From: Acidobacteriaceae bacterium
GTDB taxonomy: Bacteria > Acidobacteriota > Terriglobia > Terriglobales > Acidobacteriaceae
Direction of reading: 5' to 3'
Assembly (NCBI GenBank): GCA_030044455.1
Contig: JASHVU010000520.1
Location: 1 to 10,169, forward strand
Length of the DNA: 10,169 nucleotides
Shown: one piece after another, positions 1 through 6,717 of the stretch
Layout of the letters: the number at the start of each line of letters is the position of its first letter
Numbering within the stretch: position 1 is the stretch's first letter
Notes under the pieces: generated by a model
Database searches by the model: none
Told to the model about the DNA's origin: nothing
Seen by the model: the letters and a program-made list of their open reading frames with translations, nothing else
Made by a program: the position numbers and the translations under genes

Positions 1-774
1 CTCAATCTCCGCATTCAATGCCAGCAGGCTGGTCTGCTGGGCAATCGACGTGATCACCTTGATCAACGGAGTCAGTGCGCTCACTCCGCTCGACAGGTGC
101 CGGATTCGCTCAAAATTCGATCGCGTTTCGTCTAGTTGTATGTCCTGCTGCGCATGAATCGCGGCGATCACCTCTTTGTTGCGGCAAACTCGCGCCCGTG
201 TGGCCTCGGTAAGGCTCTTGCCGCTCTCCACCGAACGCGCGATCTGCTCCTTTTCCTGAGTCGACCTGTCGATCAAGCGGCTCATCTGCTCGATCGCCGC
301 CACGACTTCGCGCTCCGACTCCGCCAGCGAGTCTCCGATCTGCTCGCGCAGGACGTCAGTGTAGAGGCCGCAATCGAGCGCTTCGCGCTGCAGCACCTTG
401 CGCATTTCGAATATGCGCGTCACATCGCTGAAACTCATCTGGGTTCGAGCCCACATTGCGCTCACGACTTTGCGCGCCTCGGCGTAGTTCTTGAACCGAT
501 AGATGAACCCTGGCACCAGCACCAGGAGAATCAACAAAATGCCTCCTCGAATGTCATTGGCAGAAAGGCCCGGGCCATCCAATTGAGCGAGCAAATAAAA
601 GTACGCGCCTAGCAGGCAGGACTTGGTCAGGGACTCGAAGAGCATCCGCCTGCGGATCCGGTTCAGATGCACATGAACACTGCCGGGAGAATCATTTGGC
701 GGCACAGGTACCCGAGCGGCGCCGGACGCTTCCCGGTCCATTTCTTCGTGTCCTTTCGACCCCGCCAGCTCCAT
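1..774 (-). CDS. Methyl-accepting chemotaxis protein, N-terminal 258 residues (runs off left edge)
   Basis: Reading the minus strand from ATG at 774 gives 258 codons without a stop up to the window edge. The last visible residues, about 243-258 (SIAQQTSLLALNAEIE), match the conserved hairpin tip of the MCP signalling domain, which contacts CheA and CheW, so the rest of that domain lies outside. A hydrophilic N-terminus of about 50 residues precedes two hydrophobic segments (about 53-65 and 77-93), joined by only about a dozen polar residues. A periplasmic ligand-binding domain is therefore absent. A long, charged, predicted helical stretch (about 95-240) leads to the tip, and I recognise no clear HAMP motif in it. 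The gene starts 4 nt after the stop of the cheY-like gene, so the two are probably cotranscribed and translationally coupled. The family call is firm. Ligand and output (motility, or another CheA pathway) cannot be read from the sequence. Confidence 0.9.
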   Translation of the reverse strand, partial: MELAGSKGHEEMDREASGAARVPVPPNDSPGSVHVHLNRIRRRMLFESLTKSCLLGAYFYLLAQLDGPGLSANDIRGGILLILLVLVPGFIYRFKNYAEARKVVSAMWARTQMSFSDVTRIFEMRKVLQREALDCGLYTDVLREQIGDSLAESEREVVAAIEQMSRLIDRSTQEKEQIARSVESGKSLTEATRARVCRNKEVIAAIHAQQDIQLDETRSNFERIRHLSSGVSALTPLIKVITSIAQQTSLLALNAEIE

Positions 775-778
775 CGCG

Positions 779-1153
779 TTACACCCCCGGCAGCACTTTC
801 CGGATGACCGCCACCAGGTCGTTGCCCGAGACCGGCTTCACCAGCCACCCGGTCGCTCCGGCCAGCTTGCCTTCGTTTTTCTTGGCAAGCTCGCTTTCCG
901 TGGTAAGGGTCAGAATGGGGATGAACTTCAAGCCTGGCATCGCACGCACGCTGCGGATCAGCTCCATGCCGGTCATCTCCGGCATGTTGATGTCGGTCAG
1001 AATCAGGTCCGGTTTGAATCCCGCCTCCAGTTTCCTCATGGCCTCTCGCCCATTGCTGGCGGTTTCGGCTTGAAATCCATTCAAAGTGAGCGTCGACTTC
1101 AGGCTCAACACCATGGTGATGGAGTCATCGACAACCAGAATTGTCTTGGCCAT
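779..1153 (-). CDS. CheY-like single-domain response regulator
   Basis: This 124-residue protein is a stand-alone receiver domain with no output domain, the usual size for CheY. The acidic pair D9-D10 follows the first beta strand (ILVVDD). The phospho-acceptor is D54 in LTDINMPEM. T84 fills the conserved Thr/Ser position, and K106 in the GWLVKP motif is the conserved lysine. Trp103 replaces the switch Tyr106 of E. coli CheY, and Thr85 takes the place of Ala88. Such receivers take phosphate from a CheA kinase and bind a motor or another target. AAGGGA on the minus strand (1160-1165), 6 nt before the ATG, supports this start. The chemoreceptor gene follows 4 nt downstream, which favours a chemotaxis role, although other single-receiver regulators look alike. 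Confidence 0.93.
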   Translation of the reverse strand: MAKTILVVDDSITMVLSLKSTLTLNGFQAETASNGREAMRKLEAGFKPDLILTDINMPEMTGMELIRSVRAMPGLKFIPILTLTTESELAKKNEGKLAGATGWLVKPVSGNDLVAVIRKVLPGV

Positions 1154-1404
1154 ACCGGTTCCCTTGCCCTATTTCTCCATCGGCGGAATTTCCCGGAACC
1201 TTTATCAAGTGTCGGACCGATTGCATTGGAAGGAGTGCAGGCACGGGCTGCCGTCGCAAGAGCGCCAGGCCGTGCAAACGATGGAAGAGAATCTACGCAA
1301 ACCATTGCCGCGATTGAAGTAGCCATCCACGGCCGAAAAAAGGCGTCGCGATCCAGGGCTCATCAAAGACTTCAGGCTTCCGTAAGTCTAGTAAATCGAT
1401 TTTG

Positions 1405-1418
1405 AACAAACGTTTGTT
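1405..1418. promoter_or_regulatory. LacI/PurR-like operator, upstream site
   Basis: AACAAACGTTTGTT is a perfect 14-bp palindrome with a central CG. The core CAAACGTTTG is the same as that of the E. coli PurR box and fits operators of the LacI family generally. It lies about 140 bp upstream of the receptor's -35 element and about 250 bp upstream of the cheY start, so it could serve either gene. The regulator itself is not in the window. The call is by pattern only. Confidence 0.6.
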
Positions 1419-1482
1419 TCACCGAGAAACTCCTTAAATCCCCCGTCCCGCAAATACTTAGCAATGGGCCGGGCCGGGCGGC

Positions 1483-1529
1483 GACAATCGATTCAATCGC
1501 CGATAATGCGACTAAATCAATCGATTGTC
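1483..1529. repeat. Spaced 11-bp inverted repeat upstream of receptor promoter
   Basis: GACAATCGATT at 1483-1493 is perfectly complementary in reverse to AATCGATTGTC at 1519-1529, with 25 bp between. The centre of the pair lies about 41 bp upstream of the -35 element, where an activator could bind. The arms are AT-rich at their centre (ATCGAT). A stem in RNA is unlikely to matter, because the element lies upstream of the predicted transcription start. Confidence 0.45.
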
Positions 1530-1546
1530 TACAACTGAGAATGGAC

Positions 1547-1576
1547 TTGACAGTCATTCTTTGGGTGTGGTCTAAT
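1547..1576 (+). promoter_or_regulatory. Sigma70-type promoter of the TonB-dependent receptor gene
   Basis: A perfect -35 hexamer TTGACA (1547-1552) is followed after 18 bp by TCTAAT (1571-1576), five of six matches to the -10 consensus. Transcription would begin near 1583, giving a leader of about 165 nt before the ATG at 1749. A LacI-like operator lies about 30-45 bp downstream of that start, a position suited to blocking RNA polymerase. The same arrangement recurs at 10017-10099. Confidence 0.65.
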
Positions 1577-1612
1577 CGCCTCCGCGCTTGAAAATCAAGA
1601 AAGAATCTCCAA

Positions 1613-1628
1613 ACACAACCGTTTGTCT
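1613..1628. promoter_or_regulatory. LacI-like operator downstream of the receptor promoter
   Basis: The core ACAACCGTTTGT (1615-1626) is a palindrome around a central CG with one mismatched pair, and it shares the CGTTTGT half-site with the sites at 1405-1418 and 10084-10099. Its centre is about 44 bp after the -10 hexamer. It lies 209 bp from the centre of the upstream palindrome, close to 20 turns of B-DNA, which would allow a looped repressor complex. No binding data are available. Confidence 0.55.
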
Positions 1629-1632
1629 TAAG

Positions 1633-1655
1633 ATGTTTCAGGCAATTTGAAACAT
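1633..1655 (+). repeat. Leader hairpin in receptor mRNA
   Basis: ATGTTTCA (1633-1640) and TGAAACAT (1648-1655) form a perfect 8-bp inverted repeat with a 7-nt loop. It starts 5 bp after the second operator and lies within the predicted untranslated leader. It could be an mRNA stem-loop or a second protein-binding site. No poly-T follows, so it is not a simple terminator. Confidence 0.4.
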
Positions 1656-1748
1656 TCAGCTCAAGCGCATCCGGTACGGCACTGGAGATTTTTGGAAGCC
1701 GCCGCGAGCCGAAAACGGCGGGGAAGAACTTCATTGAGGAGGCAATGC

Positions 1749-4700
1749 ATGAGAAATGTATCGCGATGGACTCTGCCTCTCGCTCTATTGGTCGGCCTGG
1801 CGCTGGCCGGTGAAGCGAGGGTGGGTGTTGCACAGAATACAAACTCAGGTGACTTGCGCGGCACCGTGACGGATAAGACTGGCGCAGTCATCCAGGGCGT
1901 GACAGTGAATGTAGCGGATGTCGACAAAGGTACAACGCGCACATTCGTAACCGATGATGCCGGATTGTTCGATACCGGCGCAATTCCTGAGGATCACTAC
2001 CAGATAACGTTCACCAAGGATGGGTTTCAGACCCTGGTGCGCGGGCCGGTTACGGTAACGCTCGGAATTCAAACAGTAAACGGAGTCATGCAAGTCGGGC
2101 AAATCACCCAGCAGGTAACGGTCACTACCGACATTCCTTTGCTTGACACAGAGAGCGGCGCTCAGGAAGGGGACTTGCAAGCCGACACCATGGACGAACT
2201 GCCGCAGGTCGGCAGTGGGAATGGCGGAGGAGCCGACTGGGAAAACTTCGTAGTACTGATGCCAGGCGCAGCGGGTACTCCTGAAAATGCCAGCAACACC
2301 ATCAACCCCGGCACGATTTCCTCCATTAACGGCAATCTGCCCTACGCGAGCGTGCTGCAGGATGGCGCCACGACGACACTGCCAATGAGCCAGAACTCCG
2401 ACGTCACCGTCTTTGAGACTACGGCGGAAGTCAAAATCAGCGCGACTGCGTTTTCAGCGCAATACGGCGTTGGCGACATCGTCTACAACCAGATCACCAA
2501 AAGCGGAACCGACAAGTTCCACGGCGCCGTGTACGAATACAACCAGAACGATTTCTTCGATGCTGCGACCTACGCTTTCGGCACAGGTTCGGTTCCCAGG
2601 CTCCGCTTCAACAACTTCGGCGGCGCCCTTGGCGGACCGGTTTTGCCCAAGGGCATCTTCCACAAGTCGTTCTTCTATTTTGATTACGACCGCACTATCG
2701 ACAACAGTACCGGCTCTGTGGGGTTCTTTTCATTGCCCAGCAATGCCGAGATGGGCGGCGATTTCACGCAGACCGGCCTGGCCACCATTTATGACCCGAC
2801 CACGCAAACTCTTGTGACCTCGGGCAATTGCACTTACACAGGCGCGGAATTTCCGGGTGGGATGCTCACCGAGCCCGCTCCCTGCGTCCAACGCAAGAGC
2901 TTCATCTCGGAATATGGCAGCAACAAGATCCCGTCAGGCATGATCAGCCCGGCTGCGCAGGCAATCCAGAAGGCAGAGCTGGCCTCGACCGGTTACCCGA
3001 GTACGGTATCCAGCTATGGAGTAAACAATTTCTCTCTCCTCAGCCCCTCGAGCGCCGACCCCTTCATCAAGTGGTTTGGGCGCTGGGACACTGATTTGAC
3101 GGCTAACAATCGGCTTACTCTATCGGAAACGGAAAGCGACAACCCGGCAAAATACCTGAACCAGTTCTGCCCGTTCAGCTGCCAGAACGGCGATGTGAGC
3201 CGCGACAACGCCGAGGTTTCCGATGTGTGGACGATCAGTTCACACATGATCAACGAGGCCCGCATGGGCTTCACTGATCAGATGAACTACTTCACTCCGT
3301 ACACCCTGAACGGGAACTGGGAGTCGACTCTGCAAATGCCTTTGCTGAAAGCCGACATCTTCCCGAACATCAGCATTGCCAACAATTATTATGGTCCCGG
3401 AAGCGCCTCAAACTCCGTTTATAAGGAGATGGTCTTCGACCCGTCCGATGTGGTGACGCTGATCAAGGGTCGCCATGTGCTGCACTTCGGCGGTGAATTC
3501 CTGATCAACCGTGCCGATTCCACGGCGTGGGGCAACATCAACTCGGGAAGCTTCAACTTTGCGGGCTATTACACCTCTGCCGGCGGCACTCCTACCGCAT
3601 CCTACGATGGCATATCCTACGCGGACTTCCTGCTCGGCGAATCGCAGAGTTGGAGCGCCGGAGTAACACCGGAATTCGGAGGACGCTGGAAGACCCCGCA
3701 ACTGTTCCTTCAGGACGACTGGAAAGCGCGTCCCAATCTAACGGTTAACCTCGGCGTACGCTGGGAAGGCGAAACCGGCTGGAGAGAAGTCAAGGGCAAC
3801 GAGGCGGTCTGGGATCCCGCGGTTCAGAACTTCAATGTTTCAACTCAACCCATCAACGGAGTTGCCGCGGGTTCAGCGGTCCTGGGCGGCATGTGGTACG
3901 GATTTGTAGGACAAAACGGACGCACTTCGCTTCAAGCGCCCAAATACAACATCGTTCTGCCAAGGGTCGGATTCAGCTACCAAATCACACCCAATATGGT
4001 CGTCCGCGGCGGCATTGGCATGTATGCCTCAACCTGGAGCGAAGATACGTATGGAGCTGGCATGGGCAACGCCTTTGGCAGCCATGGCAACGACGGCGAT
4101 ACCACCAACGGCATTTGCCCGGTGACTCAGCTTGACGGCGATGGAAGCGCGCCGGATACCGTGAATCCGGGCTGCGGAGTCGGCGCCTACAATTCCAGCA
4201 GCATCAACTCAGAATACCTGAACTCTCCAACCACTCCGTGGGCATCGAACAACTCCGATGTGTCGTACAACGAGTACCACACGCCAGTGCCTACAAACTA
4301 CCAATGGAATCTGGCCGTTGAACGCATGTTCATGAAGGATTGGTCGGCAGAGGTTGCGTATGTAGGCAATCACGGAGACAAGCTCAACTTCCCAGTTGAC
4401 ATCAACCAGGTTCCCGAGGGCGCGCTTGGCCCGAACGGTGCCGCGAGCGAGCCTTACCCGCTCTTCAAACAGATCACCGGCAGCACTAACAATGCCATAT
4501 CCAACTACCACGCATTGCAGGCCGTGCTCACCAAGCGCATGAGTTATGGGCTGCAATTCAGCACCAACTACACCTGGTCCCACTTCCTCGACGATCTAGA
4601 CTCTTCCGGATGGGGAAGCCGTGAAGGGTACCAGAACGTCCAGAATGCGTATGCTCCCTCGGAGGCCTATAGCCAGTCGAACTTCGACATCCGGCAAATG

Positions 4701-5282
4701 TTCAAGGGCGAGGTGATCTACCAGCTGCCATTTGGCAAGGGCAAGATGTTCATGAACACGAACATGATTGCTGACGAAGCGCTGGGTGGCTGGGAGCTGG
4801 CTTCGACCTATATGGCGCAGAGCGGCAACCCAATAGGAATCACGACGGGATGTAATAACTCGTCAAATAACATACCCGACAATCTCTGCTACAACCAGTT
4901 CGCGAACTTAATCGGCAACTATAAGTCGACCGATACAGGCCCGGATGCCACCGGCGGTGGCCGCTATCACAGCTTGGCGGAATGGTATAACCTTGACGCT
5001 TTTGCCGTTCCGGCCACGTACACGTACGGCGACTTCCGCAGGAACATCGTCACCGGTCCAGATCTGACAGATGTCAACTTCTCACTCGGCAAGAGCTTCG
5101 ATTTGTGGCCGGAGCGTGGGGTGAAATTCCAGGTCCGCGGCAGCGCAACCAACATCCTTAACCACCCCAGCTTCGGGCAACCGGGCGGCAACGTCATCGG
5201 ATCCGGAGCGAACGAAGCTCAAGTCACAGGCACGACCGTCGGCGGCAGAACCTGGGAGATGTACGGACGCATCTCATTCTGA
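1749..5282 (+). CDS. Oar-like TonB-dependent outer membrane receptor with carboxypeptidase-regulatory-like domain
   Basis: The product has 1177 residues. A signal peptide is clear: MRNVSRW, then a hydrophobic core at about 8-20, with likely cleavage at VGVA|Q near residue 28. Residues about 34-126 form a carboxypeptidase-regulatory-like beta-sandwich (GDLRGTVTDKTGAVIQGV). The plug follows to about residue 260 and ends near NQITKSGTDKFHGAVYEYNQ, a motif typical of the expanded Oar-type receptors of Acidobacteriota. The remainder is a long beta-barrel ending in aromatic Phe (YGRISF), as outer-membrane proteins do. Such receptors import large substrates using TonB energy; the ligand here is unknown. 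The start is set by GAGGAGG at 1736-1742, 6 nt before the ATG. A longer reading from TTG at 1647 would put a charged, non-signal stretch in front of the signal peptide and is rejected. Two LacI-like sites precede the gene and a terminator follows it. Confidence 0.93.
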   Translation: MRNVSRWTLPLALLVGLALAGEARVGVAQNTNSGDLRGTVTDKTGAVIQGVTVNVADVDKGTTRTFVTDDAGLFDTGAIPEDHYQITFTKDGFQTLVRGPVTVTLGIQTVNGVMQVGQITQQVTVTTDIPLLDTESGAQEGDLQADTMDELPQVGSGNGGGADWENFVVLMPGAAGTPENASNTINPGTISSINGNLPYASVLQDGATTTLPMSQNSDVTVFETTAEVKISATAFSAQYGVGDIVYNQITKSGTDKFHGAVYEYNQNDFFDAATYAFGTGSVPRLRFNNFGGALGGPVLPKGIFHKSFFYFDYDRTIDNSTGSVGFFSLPSNAEMGGDFTQTGLATIYDPTTQTLVTSGNCTYTGAEFPGGMLTEPAPCVQRKSFISEYGSNKIPSGMISPAAQAIQKAELASTGYPSTVSSYGVNNFSLLSPSSADPFIKWFGRWDTDLTANNRLTLSETESDNPAKYLNQFCPFSCQNGDVSRDNAEVSDVWTISSHMINEARMGFTDQMNYFTPYTLNGNWESTLQMPLLKADIFPNISIANNYYGPGSASNSVYKEMVFDPSDVVTLIKGRHVLHFGGEFLINRADSTAWGNINSGSFNFAGYYTSAGGTPTASYDGISYADFLLGESQSWSAGVTPEFGGRWKTPQLFLQDDWKARPNLTVNLGVRWEGETGWREVKGNEAVWDPAVQNFNVSTQPINGVAAGSAVLGGMWYGFVGQNGRTSLQAPKYNIVLPRVGFSYQITPNMVVRGGIGMYASTWSEDTYGAGMGNAFGSHGNDGDTTNGICPVTQLDGDGSAPDTVNPGCGVGAYNSSSINSEYLNSPTTPWASNNSDVSYNEYHTPVPTNYQWNLAVERMFMKDWSAEVAYVGNHGDKLNFPVDINQVPEGALGPNGAASEPYPLFKQITGSTNNAISNYHALQAVLTKRMSYGLQFSTNYTWSHFLDDLDSSGWGSREGYQNVQNAYAPSEAYSQSNFDIRQMFKGEVIYQLPFGKGKMFMNTNMIADEALGGWELASTYMAQSGNPIGITTGCNNSSNNIPDNLCYNQFANLIGNYKSTDTGPDATGGGRYHSLAEWYNLDAFAVPATYTYGDFRRNIVTGPDLTDVNFSLGKSFDLWPERGVKFQVRGSATNILNHPSFGQPGGNVIGSGANEAQVTGTTVGGRTWEMYGRISF

Positions 5283-5306
5283 GCTCAACACCAACAATGC
5301 AACCCG

Positions 5307-5340
5307 GAGAGGACGGCGAATGCTCGCCGTCCTTTCCATT
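5307..5340 (+). terminator. Rho-independent terminator after the receptor gene
   Basis: GGACGGCGA (5311-5319) pairs perfectly with TCGCCGTCC (5324-5332) around a 4-nt loop. Outer A-T, G-T, A-T and G-C pairs extend the stem to 13 bp. TTTCCATTT follows. The stem begins 25 nt after the receptor stop. It implies that most receptor transcripts end here and that the next gene needs its own promoter or read-through. Confidence 0.8.
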
Positions 5341-5361
5341 TCGGGGCAAACTTTGCCTTGG

Positions 5362-5367
5362 TATGAT
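5362..5367 (+). promoter_or_regulatory. Possible -10 element before the TPR gene
   Basis: TATGAT matches the -10 consensus at five of six positions and lies just after the terminator, where a new promoter is expected. No good -35 hexamer is found at 16-18 bp, so the call is weak. If it is used, transcription starts near 5374. That would make an ATG at 5377 almost leaderless, or leave a leader of about 90 nt for a GTG start at 5464. Confidence 0.3.
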
Positions 5368-5376
5368 GAAGTAAGC

Positions 5377-6687
5377 ATGCCGGCCATCGCAATTCCAGAG
5401 CTACTACATCGCCATGCCGTAACTCTCGATTCGGCCTCATCGGCAGCGAGCCGTCGACGGAGTGTGACTCTCATATCGAAACACCTATTCTGGGATCGAC
5501 GAAAAACGGTTGTGTGTGCGCTGTTTTTGCAAGGCGCAATTTCGATTGCTTCCGCGGGGCAAGCCCCGGCCGGCGCAAAGGAGCAAATCGCGCAGCATGA
5601 AAAACTGGCGCAGCAGTATCTGCGCCAGCAGCGGCCCGATTTGGCGATTCCCGAGCTCGAGGCCGCGGTCGAGCTGGCTCCCGATAACGTTGAGATTCAA
5701 GGCAATCTCGGCGTGTTGCTCTTCTTTTCAGGCAAGCAAGCCGAAGCCATCCCCCACCTGCGCACCGCCGTTGAAAAACAGCCCGACCTCGCCAAGATTC
5801 AGGGGATTTTGGGCATCGCAGAGCTGCATACCGACGATCTCGTCAATGGACGCAAAGATCTTGAAACCGCATTTCCGCATATTGACGATGAAAGATTCAA
5901 AGTGCAGGTTGGCCTCGAGCTGGTTGGCGTGTACACCAGAAGCACGGATCTGGACCAGGCCGCCGCCATACTTGCGCAGTTGAAAAAAGTCGCCCCCGAG
6001 AATCCCGAGGTACTCTACGCCTCTTATCGTACCTACGCCGATCTCTCCGGTGAGGCGATGCTGGCTCTTTCCCTGGCCGCACCTGATTCAGCACAAATGC
6101 ACCAGCTGCTGGCGCACGAAGAAACCAGGGAGGGCAACACCAACGGGGCCATCGCGCAATACCGCAAGGCAATTGAAATGAATCCTCACCTGCCCGGTGT
6201 CCATTTTGAACTGGCAGAATTGTTGAACACATCACAGGACCCCGCGATCAAGAAGCAGGCTGAACAGGAGTATCGCGCCGCGTTGACAGATAATCCCCGC
6301 GACGAAAAAGCGGTATGCGAGCTCGCCGATATAGCAATGACGAAGGGCGACGAAAGCGAAGCCTTAAAGATGTACACCAGCGCGACAGAGCTGCAACCTG
6401 ACGATGCCAATGCAAAACTGGGACTCGCGAAAGTGCTGCTCGAAATGAATAAGCCTGACCAGGCTCTGCCGCTGCTCGAATCTTCAGTGCAGCTGGAGCC
6501 CACCAACGCGACCGCGCACTACCGCCTGGCAACCCTCTACAAGAAGCTGGGGCGTACCGAGGATGCAAAGCGCGAGGTGGAGTTCTATGAGAAATACAAG
6601 GAAATGAAAGAGAAGCTCCGTGTTGTGTATAAGGACTTGCTGATACAGCCCGACGTCATCCGCTCGGATGAAAATCCTGAAAAGTAA
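5377..6687 (+). CDS. Secreted tetratricopeptide-repeat (TPR) protein
   Basis: Read from ATG 5377 the product has 436 residues. A hydrophobic segment at about 45-57 (TVVCALFLQGAISIA), preceded by DRRK and followed by SAGQ, looks like a signal peptide cleaved near ASA|G. There is no lipobox cysteine. The rest is nearly all TPR helices, about nine repeats from residue 72 to 408. The clearest have the form AKLGLAKVLLEMNKPDQALP (from about 346) and AHYRLATLYKKLGRTEDAKR (from about 380). TPR solenoids bind proteins or peptides; no enzymatic motif is seen. The start is uncertain. ATG 5377 has only a weak GAAG site and leaves about 44 residues before the hydrophobic core. GTG 5464 would give a normal signal peptide (407 residues) but has GGAG only 1 nt upstream. 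ATG 5320 lies in the terminator loop. The next gene follows at about 30 nt, suggesting cotranscription. Confidence 0.85.
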   Translation: MPAIAIPELLHRHAVTLDSASSAASRRRSVTLISKHLFWDRRKTVVCALFLQGAISIASAGQAPAGAKEQIAQHEKLAQQYLRQQRPDLAIPELEAAVELAPDNVEIQGNLGVLLFFSGKQAEAIPHLRTAVEKQPDLAKIQGILGIAELHTDDLVNGRKDLETAFPHIDDERFKVQVGLELVGVYTRSTDLDQAAAILAQLKKVAPENPEVLYASYRTYADLSGEAMLALSLAAPDSAQMHQLLAHEETREGNTNGAIAQYRKAIEMNPHLPGVHFELAELLNTSQDPAIKKQAEQEYRAALTDNPRDEKAVCELADIAMTKGDESEALKMYTSATELQPDDANAKLGLAKVLLEMNKPDQALPLLESSVQLEPTNATAHYRLATLYKKLGRTEDAKREVEFYEKYKEMKEKLRVVYKDLLIQPDVIRSDENPEK

Positions 6688-6717
6688 TGGCGCGCCATGG
6701 CGCGAGGGTCCAACGGA

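Larger units (their letters stand above)
1154..1748. other. Divergent intergenic region with regulatory DNA
   Basis: This 595-bp stretch separates the leftward cheY-mcp pair from the rightward receptor gene. I see no convincing gene in it: open frames on either strand lack family-like sequence and overlap the flanking genes. The right half is dense with symmetric elements: a perfect palindrome at 1405-1418, a spaced inverted repeat at 1483-1529, a promoter at 1547-1576, an imperfect operator at 1613-1628 and a hairpin at 1633-1655. No good promoter for cheY was identified in the left half. Confidence 0.7.

Noticed and set aside
136..612. Plus-strand open frame of 158 codons
   Set aside because: It is antisense to the chemoreceptor coding sequence, whose family match at the tip motif is clear; the plus-strand translation resembles nothing known.
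1647..1748. TTG start giving the receptor 34 extra residues
   Set aside because: The added residues are charged and precede a normal signal peptide; the ATG at 1749 has a strong GAGGAGG site at the right distance, and the TTG lies at the edge of the leader hairpin.
1372..1842. Minus-strand open frame of 156 codons
   Set aside because: It spans the promoter, both leader elements and the receptor's signal peptide region; the translation has no recognisable family features.
5320..5376. ATG 5320 as start of the TPR gene
   Set aside because: It is inside the loop of a strong rho-independent terminator and has no role as a normal initiation site.
5502..5513. AAAAACGGTTGT, one base different from the reverse complement of the 1615-1626 operator
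   Set aside because: Its own symmetry is poor (two mismatched pairs of six) and it lies inside the TPR coding sequence; a chance match is likely.
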